A stretch of 12,210 bases of DNA. Source: an uncultured Rhodospirillales bacterium. Lineage in GTDB: Bacteria > Pseudomonadota > Alphaproteobacteria > RF32 > CAG-239. This document shows positions 6,629 through 12,210 of the stretch, piece by piece; position 1 is the first letter of the stretch, and each line of letters starts with the position of its first letter. The DNA lies in contig CADBMA010000111.1 in the NCBI GenBank assembly GCA_902795665.1, forward strand, positions 1 to 12,210, written 5' to 3'. The notes beneath the pieces were generated by a model that was not told where the DNA came from, made no database searches, and was given only the letters and a program-made list of their open reading frames with translations. The translations under genes were made by a program, and so were the position numbers.

Positions 6629-7366
6629 TTATTTATTTCCTTGTCTTTTTTTCAAAAAATTTTCTAACAATGCCAATTCTTCACGAGTATTGGCGCCGGC
6701 GACTTCTTCAGCTGAACATTCAACAACCGCGCATTTTAGTCCTTTGGAACGAGCTATAGCTATTGCATCTGTCAAATAATATTCTTTTGAGGCATTTTCA
6801 TTGGTTATTTCTGATAAAATATCAAACATAACTTTTCCATCAAAGCACATAATTCCGGAGTTACACAATTTTATTGCTTTTTCTTCGTCGGTAGCATCTT
6901 TGAACTCAACTATTTTTACCAATTCGCCGTTTTCAATTTTGAGACGGCCATAGCGAGCCGCATCTTCAGGAGTGAAGCCCAAAACCACAATTGCGTATCC
7001 TTCATGGCGTTTGTTTATCATGTTGCGATAAGTTGCCACTGTAGTAATAGGATTGTCGCCGAAAATAACCAAGACATCGCCTTCAAACCCTTGCAACTCT
7101 TCACGAGCCGACAAAACAGCGTTTCCGGTCCCCAGTTGTTGCTGCTGCACACAAGTTTTATGCGGAGCGACCTCCTTTTTGACCAAATCGCCGTCCGGTG
7201 CGATAACGGTTACAATTTTATCAGCCTTCATTTCCTCCATTGCATCAATGATATGACGAATCATCGGCTTGCCGCAAAGCGGCATCATAACCTTCGGCAA
7301 GTCAGATTTCATACGAGTACCTTTTCCTGCTCCCAGTACAACTGCTGCTATTTTTGAATTGTTCAT
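6629..7366 (-). CDS. GlmU-type N-acetylglucosamine-1-phosphate uridylyltransferase, single domain
   Basis: Cytoplasmic nucleotidyltransferase of 245 residues that aligns along its whole length with the N-terminal pyrophosphorylase domain of GlmU, which makes UDP-GlcNAc from UTP and GlcNAc-1-phosphate. Visible motifs: LGAGKGTRMKSDLPKVM (11-27) with the phosphate-binding loop and Lys25, QQQQLGTGNA (73-82), FGDNPI (101-106) with metal ligand Asp103, IVEFKDATDEE, CNSGIM, EYYLTD and GANTREE, which carries the Asn expected to help hold the second metal. The left-handed beta-helix acetyltransferase domain of normal GlmU (about 450 residues) is absent: the protein stops after the linker helix. The next gene starts immediately, so this is not a frameshift of a longer GlmU. 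Start ATG at 7366 has AGGA about 8 bases upstream. It leads the operon. Substrate is inferred; a related sugar-1-phosphate such as MurNAc-1-phosphate cannot be excluded. Confidence 0.88.
   Translation of the reverse strand: MNNSKIAAVVLGAGKGTRMKSDLPKVMMPLCGKPMIRHIIDAMEEMKADKIVTVIAPDGDLVKKEVAPHKTCVQQQQLGTGNAVLSAREELQGFEGDVLVIFGDNPITTVATYRNMINKRHEGYAIVVLGFTPEDAARYGRLKIENGELVKIVEFKDATDEEKAIKLCNSGIMCFDGKVMFDILSEITNENASKEYYLTDAIAIARSKGLKCAVVECSAEEVAGANTREELALLENFLKKRQGNK
6637..6642 (-). promoter_or_regulatory. Ribosome binding site supporting a TTG start
   Basis: AAGGAA on the minus strand, 8 bases upstream of the TTG at 6628, lies within the end of the preceding gene. It supports a non-ATG start for the small membrane protein. 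Confidence 0.6.
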
Positions 7367-7405
7367 TATTTTATCCTTTCTAACCGTTTATTAATATCTG
7401 GATTT

Positions 7406-7411
7406 TATAAT
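7406..7411 (+). promoter_or_regulatory. Candidate -10 box of the DUF2207 gene
   Basis: A perfect TATAAT on the plus strand lies 37 bases before the ATG at 7449. No convincing -35 hexamer is seen 16-18 bp upstream, so the call rests on the -10 alone. Confidence 0.35.
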
Positions 7412-7414
7412 GCA

Positions 7415-7442
7415 AATATATCTTATTTATTAACAAGGGCAA
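7415..7442 (-). promoter_or_regulatory. Candidate promoter of the uridylyltransferase-pepF operon
   Basis: On the minus strand TTGCCC (7437-7442) and TATATT (7415-7420) are 16 bp apart, predicting a leader of about 40 bases before the ATG at 7366. It would overlap the start region of the divergent DUF2207 gene. The -35 is a 4-of-6 match, so confidence is modest. Confidence 0.35.
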
Positions 7443-7448
7443 GATTTC

Positions 7449-9563
7449 ATGAAAAAACTTTTTGCGGCAATATGTTTTGTTGGTGTTGTAATCCTTTCTA
7501 TATCTACTCAGGCGGGAGTTCGCGAGATTTTGGATCAGGCAGAATTTAATCGGATGAAATTTAATTCTAAACCTGAACAACTATTGCCAACGGCACGCAA
7601 AAACGATATTCCGACCGATAAAGACGAATTTATTGAATATGTCCGTGAACGTGCCAAAAAAGCGGTTGTCACCAGTTTTAGTGAGGTTGAACAAAATTCA
7701 GGAATGAGCATTATTCATAGCAATGAGTACATTGCCCAGCAATCCCAAAACGAAAAATCTACTTTTCAAAAAATTTATGAAGAAGCACTGAATAGAGTTA
7801 GTTTGAACGAATCTTATACACCAAATGATATTTTGCCATCTTCTGCACCATCAGATGGAAAACTACGTTCAGAAATAGCTTTGCAAAACAATGTAAACCA
7901 AGCTCAAAATTTGGGATTTGATGTAATAAATGTAAAATTGCCCAATGGAAAAACTGTTCAAGCACCGGCTAAAGAGCATATTCCTTATATGACAAGCAAA
8001 ATTGAGATTATGCCAAACGGGTTGGTTCGGATTAAAGAGAATGTTACAGTCATTGCAAACGGGCAAAAGTTAAAATATGGTCTTTCGAAGGCTTTGCCTA
8101 AATATTCGGTTTCGCGTGATGGGGTGCGCAACAGTATCATACCTTATTTGAACGGTGTAAAGATTAACGGTACAGAAATTGAATATACACTGAAAGATGG
8201 TTTTGATCGCTTTTTGATTACACCTAAAAAACAATTTCCTCTGCAACCGGGGATTTATACTTATGAGTTTGATTATATTCTGGACCGTAAACTTTGGTAT
8301 TATGACCAGTTTAACGAATTTTATTGGGACGTGACCGGAAGTTTTTGGAATTTGGCAATTACACAAGCCATTGCGACCGTCCGTCTGCCAATAAATGTTG
8401 AACCATTGGGGCAAAATCTGATGGTTGGATATCTTCCTGACAATATAACTGAAGAAGGCACGGTTATCACTAAAAACACTAAGACTAATTCTTTAGGGTT
8501 TACTTCATCTTTGCCGTTATTTGCCGGAGAAGGAATGTTTATGCTTATTCGGATTCCGAAGTCTGGTTTTATTGATCCTGATTTTAACAAGAAGCTAAAA
8601 TGGTTAATGGAAGATTATGGCGATATTTTACTTGCCATTTTAGGATTTATCGCCATTTTTACTGCTTATCTTATTTCTTGGAAAAATATTGATAAATCAT
8701 CTAATGAAACATCTAAAATTAATTTTGAGCGCACACCGGCGCTGTATCGTATGCTTGCTAAAGGCGTGTATGACAAAATCTCTTTCGGAGCATTTCTGCT
8801 GGATATGTATCGACGCGGCATCATAAACATTAATAAGGACGATAATGGAATTACCATAAGCAAACAGTCTAAAATCAGCCATCAACTTTATATCGGGGCT
8901 CGTAAGGCTCTGGGGCAGATTTTTTCTAAAAAGGACAATTCTTTGCTGGTCACTCGCAACAATATCGTAAGACTGAGAAACGCTTCAAAATTTATTGAAA
9001 AAGATACCAACAAGCGTCTTAAATGGTTGCTTATGAAGTTAAATGCCGGATATGTGTTTTTTAGTTGCCTTATGATATTGTTGGTTGAGCTTGCAATGGC
9101 TTATATGCATACTGAAATGTGGTCAACCTTTGGTGTTCTTGTTGCATCAACAATAACCATTGCTGTATATTGTTTGATTTTCAAAATAAAAATTAATAAC
9201 AAATATATTCGCATTGCGGCAAAAACCATCGCAATATTGCTTATTAGTATTGCCGCGTTGTTTATGAGTAATTATATACATCTGCTCTCGGTGATTTTAA
9301 TTATTGCAATGATTGCGACTATATTTACTTATACAAAATTGTTTGCCAAACGAGAAGGATTGATTCGTTATAATATTATGGAAGCTCAGCAATTGGCACA
9401 AAAACTCAAAGATGAGGCAGAAAAAAATATTTTTGAATATCAGTTCTCACCAAATCAGCCTAATATTTTTGCTCTTGATGCAGGTTCGGCATATCCAAAA
9501 TTGCAGCAGATAGAACAGATATATAAGATGGATGTGGTGCAAGAAATATTGGTAATGATGTAA
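7449..9563 (+). CDS. DUF2207-family multi-pass membrane protein with extended N-terminus
   Basis: Exported and membrane-anchored protein of 704 residues. The ATG at 7449 has AAGGG 9 bases upstream and begins a signal peptide (MKKLFAAICF, likely cleaved after TQA at 20-22). Residues about 176-370 form the extracytoplasmic beta-rich DUF2207 domain, with the hallmark run PGIYTYEFDYILDRKLWYY, then FNEFYWDVTGSFWNLAI (288-304). A transmembrane helix (391-411) leads to a cytoplasmic segment with the winged-helix-like pattern RTPALYRMLAKGV, FGAFLLDMYRRG and ININKDDNGITI (428-470). Four more helices follow near 533-553, 558-578, 588-608 and 611-628. The tail is helical and charged and lacks the Gly/Ser-rich end of many family members. 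Residues 24-175 are a charged, low-hydrophobicity extension I cannot assign. Family function is unknown. The gene is monocistronic and ends in a terminator. Confidence 0.85.
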   Translation: MKKLFAAICFVGVVILSISTQAGVREILDQAEFNRMKFNSKPEQLLPTARKNDIPTDKDEFIEYVRERAKKAVVTSFSEVEQNSGMSIIHSNEYIAQQSQNEKSTFQKIYEEALNRVSLNESYTPNDILPSSAPSDGKLRSEIALQNNVNQAQNLGFDVINVKLPNGKTVQAPAKEHIPYMTSKIEIMPNGLVRIKENVTVIANGQKLKYGLSKALPKYSVSRDGVRNSIIPYLNGVKINGTEIEYTLKDGFDRFLITPKKQFPLQPGIYTYEFDYILDRKLWYYDQFNEFYWDVTGSFWNLAITQAIATVRLPINVEPLGQNLMVGYLPDNITEEGTVITKNTKTNSLGFTSSLPLFAGEGMFMLIRIPKSGFIDPDFNKKLKWLMEDYGDILLAILGFIAIFTAYLISWKNIDKSSNETSKINFERTPALYRMLAKGVYDKISFGAFLLDMYRRGIININKDDNGITISKQSKISHQLYIGARKALGQIFSKKDNSLLVTRNNIVRLRNASKFIEKDTNKRLKWLLMKLNAGYVFFSCLMILLVELAMAYMHTEMWSTFGVLVASTITIAVYCLIFKIKINNKYIRIAAKTIAILLISIAALFMSNYIHLLSVILIIAMIATIFTYTKLFAKREGLIRYNIMEAQQLAQKLKDEAEKNIFEYQFSPNQPNIFALDAGSAYPKLQQIEQIYKMDVVQEILVMM

Positions 9564-9598
9564 AATAAAATACGGGAACAAAATCCCGTATTTTATTT
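9563..9598. terminator. Bidirectional intrinsic terminator overlapping two stop codons
   Basis: A perfect 15-bp hairpin, AAATAAAATACGGGA (9563-9577), loop ACAAAA (9578-9583), TCCCGTATTTTATTT (9584-9598). It starts at the last base of the DUF2207 stop (9561-9563) and contains the stop of the convergent anmK-like gene (9593-9595). Confidence 0.88.
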
Positions 9599-10699
9599 GT
9601 TTTCAAACACCTCTCCGCAGATGCAGGGAACCGGAACTCCGGTTGTGAACGGAAAACTAAGAGGCAAATAATTCAGGCGGCGCACTGCCCAGAAGGCTGC
9701 AGCTTGAGCGTCTATTGCATCAACATTCCAACCTTTTTCAGCAGTGGTTTTTATGGTTATATTGGGCATTCTTTGCCGCAAAAAGCGCATTAAGGTCGGA
9801 TTTTTGGCTCCTCCTCCGCACACATAAGCCTCATGAGGCATCTCCGGCAAAAACGTCGACATAGAACTGGCTATCGCCTCGGCAACAAAAGCCGTTGCCG
9901 TTGCCGCTCCGTCTTCCAAACTCAACCCTTCCAAATGCTCCATTTTTTCATTGAACATTGCTCGATCACAAGCTTTAGGCGGTGTTTGGGCCAGATATTT
10001 ATGGTGCATCAGGCTATCTAAAATCTGCTCATTTATTTTACCTAAAATAGCCAACCTTCCGTTATAGTCGATATGCATACCACCGTGCTTCATTACCCAG
10101 TCATTAATCACTGCATTCCCCGGACCGGAAATAAAAGCTGTCATTTCGCCACTGGTTCCAAACCACGAGATATCCGTGGTGCCGCCTATATCAATTACGG
10201 CTAAAGGTCGCGGACATTTTGAAGTAAGCGATTCATAATAGATGGGCGAAAATGGCGCCCCCTGTCCGCCATTTAATATATCTGCATTACGAAATCCGCT
10301 GACGGTTTTTATCCCTGCTAGTTCTGCCAACATTTTACCGTCGCCGATTTGATGAGTGTAATGTTCACTTGGTTTATGGCAAATTGTATGACCGGCAAAA
10401 CCTATAACATCTATCGGTTCCGGATTATCAGCAAGATAATTTTTTACCAATTCAGCACAAAATTTGGTAAAAGCAATTTCAACATGACGAATCTGATTGG
10501 CGGCATCTGGAGAATCGGTAGCGCGCTTGCCATCGATTCGGCGCAAATCATCAAGCATTTTCTCTTCAAAAGGTGTAATATATGCTGCGCCAAAATCGCT
10601 TATATCCACACCATCGGTACTCAGTTTGGCCAGTCCAACCCCTTCATATGAAGTTGAGCTCATTATTCCCAAAGCAGTATATGTTTTAATATTGCCCAT
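9593..10699 (-). CDS. anmK: Anhydro-N-acetylmuramic acid kinase family protein
   Basis: Cytoplasmic kinase of the ASKHA fold, 368 residues, full family length. AnmK phosphorylates and opens 1,6-anhydro-MurNAc to MurNAc-6-phosphate in peptidoglycan recycling. Matching segments: DVIGFAGHTICHKP (97-110), HQIGDGKMLAELAGI (116-130), GFRNADILNGGQGAPFSPIYYESL (135-158) with the expected catalytic Asp140, SGPGNAVINDW (191-201), PPKACDRAMFN (240-250), CGGGAKNPTLMRFL (294-307), and DAIDAQAAA followed by LPLSFPFTTGVP. Several positions that are usually invariant differ: MSGTSxDGVD reads MSSTSYEGVG (13-22), HGQT reads AGHT, NIGGxAN reads DIGGTTD (169-175), and DTGPGN reads ISGPGN. It may therefore have altered activity or substrate. 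The ATG at 10699 has GAGG 5 bases upstream. The gene stands alone, divergent from tyrS. Confidence 0.88.
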   Translation of the reverse strand: MGNIKTYTALGIMSSTSYEGVGLAKLSTDGVDISDFGAAYITPFEEKMLDDLRRIDGKRATDSPDAANQIRHVEIAFTKFCAELVKNYLADNPEPIDVIGFAGHTICHKPSEHYTHQIGDGKMLAELAGIKTVSGFRNADILNGGQGAPFSPIYYESLTSKCPRPLAVIDIGGTTDISWFGTSGEMTAFISGPGNAVINDWVMKHGGMHIDYNGRLAILGKINEQILDSLMHHKYLAQTPPKACDRAMFNEKMEHLEGLSLEDGAATATAFVAEAIASSMSTFLPEMPHEAYVCGGGAKNPTLMRFLRQRMPNITIKTTAEKGWNVDAIDAQAAAFWAVRRLNYLPLSFPFTTGVPVPCICGEVFENK

Positions 10700-10721
10700 A
10701 TTATCCTCTTTTTTATTATTC

Positions 10722-10750
10722 AGTTTAACCGATGGCGATTAAAAATTCAA
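10722..10750 (-). promoter_or_regulatory. Candidate promoter of the anmK-like gene
   Basis: On the minus strand TTGAAT (10745-10750) and TAAACT (10722-10727) are separated by 17 bp and lie about 22 bases before the start codon. Each hexamer matches consensus at 4 of 6 positions. Confidence 0.35.
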
Positions 10751-10770
10751 TAATTCCCAAATAATTTAAA

Positions 10771-10798
10771 TTGAATTCTGCAAATAATATGTTACTAT
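10771..10798 (+). promoter_or_regulatory. Candidate promoter of tyrS
   Basis: TTGAAT (10771-10776) and TACTAT (10793-10798), 16 bp apart, lie 34 bases before the tyrS ATG. The leader is too short for a T-box or other long regulatory structure. Confidence 0.4.
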
Positions 10799-10832
10799 GC
10801 CCAGATATTGATAATTTATAGGATTAGGAACA

Positions 10833-12092
10833 ATGAGTAACTTCAAATCACAGTTTTTTAACATCATGGTCGAACGCGGTTTTTACAATCAATGCACTAA
10901 CGAAAACGGATTTGATGAATATTTGTATGAATGTGAGCAAAAAGGCACTCCGGCTGTTGGATACTTGGGATCAGACCCCACCGGCGACAGTCTGCACGTT
11001 GGACATATTGTGCCTTTGATGATGTTACGCTGGTTCCAAAAATGCGGACATAAGCCATTGACTTTGGTCGGCGGGGCAACTGCTCGTATCGGTGATCCAT
11101 CAGGCAAAGATAAATTACGCCCCTTTTTGAGCGAAGAAACTCTTGCGCATAACGTTGAAGGGCTTAAAAAATCTTTCTCAAAATTCTTAAAATTCGGCAA
11201 TGGTGCTGCTGACGCGGTCATGGTGGATAACTGGGACTGGTTTAAAAGCATCAATTATCTGGAATTTTTGCGCGATATTGGCACATATTATTCAGTTAAC
11301 CGTATGTTGACGATGGATAGTGTTAAGACACGCTTGGAGCGCGAACAGCCAATGTCATTTTTGGAATTTAACTATATGTTATTGCAAGGCTATGACTTTT
11401 GTGAACTATACCAAAAATATGGTTGCCGCGCCCAGATTGCCGGTTCTGACCAATGGGGAAACATTACCTCCGGCACCGAACTCGGACGCCGCAAATATGA
11501 TGTTGAACTTTTTGGCTTTACCAGTCCGATTATCACAGATTCTTCCGGCAAAAAAATGGGCAAATCGGAGGGAAATGCCGTTTGGATTAATGAAGACAAG
11601 CTTCCAAGTTATGATTATTTTCAATATTTTCGTAATATTGGTGATACCGAAGTCGGCAAATGCTTGCGTATTTACACTGACTTGCCGATAGATGAAATCC
11701 GCAGATTGGAAGCACTGAAAGATAATGAAATTAACGAAGCTAAAAAGATTCTGGCTTTTGAAGCTACCAGAATTTGCCGCGGAGAAACAGAGGCAGAGGC
11801 TGCACGCGCAACCGCAATTAAAACTTTTGAACAGGGTGGCATCGGCGGAGAATTACCATTTATTGAAAAAAAATCTCCTCAAGGGTTGAGTGTTTTAGAT
11901 GCTGTAGTTGAAATTGGTTGGTGTGCCAGCAAAGGTGAAGTTCGGCGCCTGATTAAACAAGGTGGTATTAAAGTGAATGACTTAACCATTGACAATGAAA
12001 ACTATTGTTTTTCAGACAATGATGTGGTTAATAAGCAAATAAAAATTGCTCAGGGTAAAAAGAAATTCGGTCTGATAAAGATTGTTGATTGA
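10833..12092 (+). CDS. tyrS: Tyrosyl-tRNA synthetase
   Basis: Class I aminoacyl-tRNA synthetase of 419 residues, cytoplasmic, that charges tRNA-Tyr with tyrosine using ATP; length is typical of bacterial TyrRS. Visible marks in order: YLGSDPTGDSLHVGH (44-58) containing the HIGH-type motif HVGH, the ATP and tyrosine pocket with GDPSGKDKLR (87-96), the tyrosine-specific run QIAGSDQWGNITSGTEL (201-217), and SGKKMGKSEGNAVW (238-251), in which KMGKS replaces KMSKS, as is common in alphaproteobacterial TyrRS. The C-terminal region from about 349 is an S4 RNA-binding domain with SKGEVRRLIKQGGIKVN. The ATG at 10833 has AGGA at 10820-10823, 9 bases upstream, and a second AGGA closer in. It is the only gene of its transcription unit, and no terminator hairpin is evident after the stop. 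Confidence 0.97.
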   Translation: MSNFKSQFFNIMVERGFYNQCTNENGFDEYLYECEQKGTPAVGYLGSDPTGDSLHVGHIVPLMMLRWFQKCGHKPLTLVGGATARIGDPSGKDKLRPFLSEETLAHNVEGLKKSFSKFLKFGNGAADAVMVDNWDWFKSINYLEFLRDIGTYYSVNRMLTMDSVKTRLEREQPMSFLEFNYMLLQGYDFCELYQKYGCRAQIAGSDQWGNITSGTELGRRKYDVELFGFTSPIITDSSGKKMGKSEGNAVWINEDKLPSYDYFQYFRNIGDTEVGKCLRIYTDLPIDEIRRLEALKDNEINEAKKILAFEATRICRGETEAEAARATAIKTFEQGGIGGELPFIEKKSPQGLSVLDAVVEIGWCASKGEVRRLIKQGGIKVNDLTIDNENYCFSDNDVVNKQIKIAQGKKKFGLIKIVD

Positions 12093-12112
12093 TATCCGAA
12101 GCAAAAAAGCTA

Positions 12113-12140
12113 TTGACAAGGCGTTAAAAAACGTTATATT
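12113..12140 (+). promoter_or_regulatory. Strong sigma-70-type promoter for the gene at the window end
   Basis: A perfect TTGACA (12113-12118) and TATATT (12135-12140, 5 of 6) are 16 bp apart. Transcription should start near 12147, about 40 bases before the ATG at 12187. The spacer contains a small inverted repeat, CGTT-AAAA-AACG (12122-12133), which could be chance. This is the best promoter in the window and fits a highly expressed gene. Confidence 0.7.
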
Positions 12141-12186
12141 ACACGCAAAATAATATGGATAAACCTTTGTATAAGAGTATTTGAAA

Positions 12187-12210
12187 ATGGCAAAAGCAAT
12201 TAAAGTAAAA
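12187..12210 (+). CDS. Start of a gene cut by the window edge, possibly ribosomal protein L33
   Basis: Only eight codons are visible, encoding MAKAIKVK, behind a strong promoter and a weak ribosome binding site (AAGAG at 12173-12177). The Met-Ala-Lys start with alternating Lys and aliphatic residues resembles bacterial ribosomal protein L33 (rpmG), and a strong promoter would suit that. Eight residues cannot settle it; other small basic proteins begin similarly. Confidence 0.45.

Noticed and set aside
11553..11567. KMGKS instead of KMSKS in TyrRS as a possible defect
   Set aside because: Gly at this position is a common variant in alphaproteobacterial TyrRS, and the rest of the motif is intact.
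12093..12112. Possible terminator after tyrS (AGC-AAAAAA-GCT)
   Set aside because: The stem is only 3 bp with no T-run, so it would not be a stable intrinsic terminator.
12155..12184. Nine-codon leader frame (MDKPLYKSI) between the strong promoter and the last gene
   Set aside because: It has no clear ribosome binding site, no run of regulatory codons and no alternative hairpins; it is most likely chance.

Overview
This is an AT-rich, gene-dense bacterial chromosomal segment. TyrRS with a KMGKS loop, an AnmK of the alphaproteobacterial style, a VirB8-type protein and a lipoprotein TolC homologue together suggest a Gram-negative alphaproteobacterium, possibly a host-associated lineage with a reduced, AT-rich genome. 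That placement is inference from protein character, not from a marker gene. No mobile element, CRISPR array, rRNA or tRNA is visible, and no stretch over 300 bases lacks a gene.

Layout: (i) 1-1483, two overlapping plus-strand genes for six-helix membrane proteins that look like tandem paralogues; the first probably begins upstream of the window. (ii) 1533-3461, minus strand, a lipoprotein TolC-like outer membrane factor carrying a C-terminal cadherin-like (CADG/He_PIG) domain. (iii) 3595-4374, plus strand, divergent from it, an inner-membrane VirB8-like protein. (iv) 7366 down to 4423, a minus-strand operon: a GlmU-type uridylyltransferase domain standing alone, a small membrane protein with a symmetric four-cysteine motif, and oligoendopeptidase F. 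(v) 7449-9563, plus strand, a DUF2207 membrane protein with a long N-terminal extension. (vi) 10699 down to 9593, minus strand, an AnmK-family kinase with altered motifs. (vii) 10833-12092, plus strand, tyrosyl-tRNA synthetase. (viii) 12187 to the end, the first eight codons of another gene behind a near-consensus promoter.

Transcription units alternate in direction, and each of the three convergent junctions holds one compact hairpin with A-tract and T-tract flanks that can serve both strands. Divergent junctions are 82-133 bp and carry the candidate promoters.

Functionally, most of the window concerns the cell envelope. AnmK belongs to cell-wall recycling and the GlmU-type domain to UDP-GlcNAc supply. 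The TolC-like and VirB8-like genes could be parts of a trans-envelope export machine. PepF and TyrS are housekeeping. The most unusual items are the TolC-CADG lipoprotein beside a solitary virB8-like gene, the twin Cx10C membrane protein, the single-domain GlmU, and the AnmK with substitutions in usually invariant motifs.
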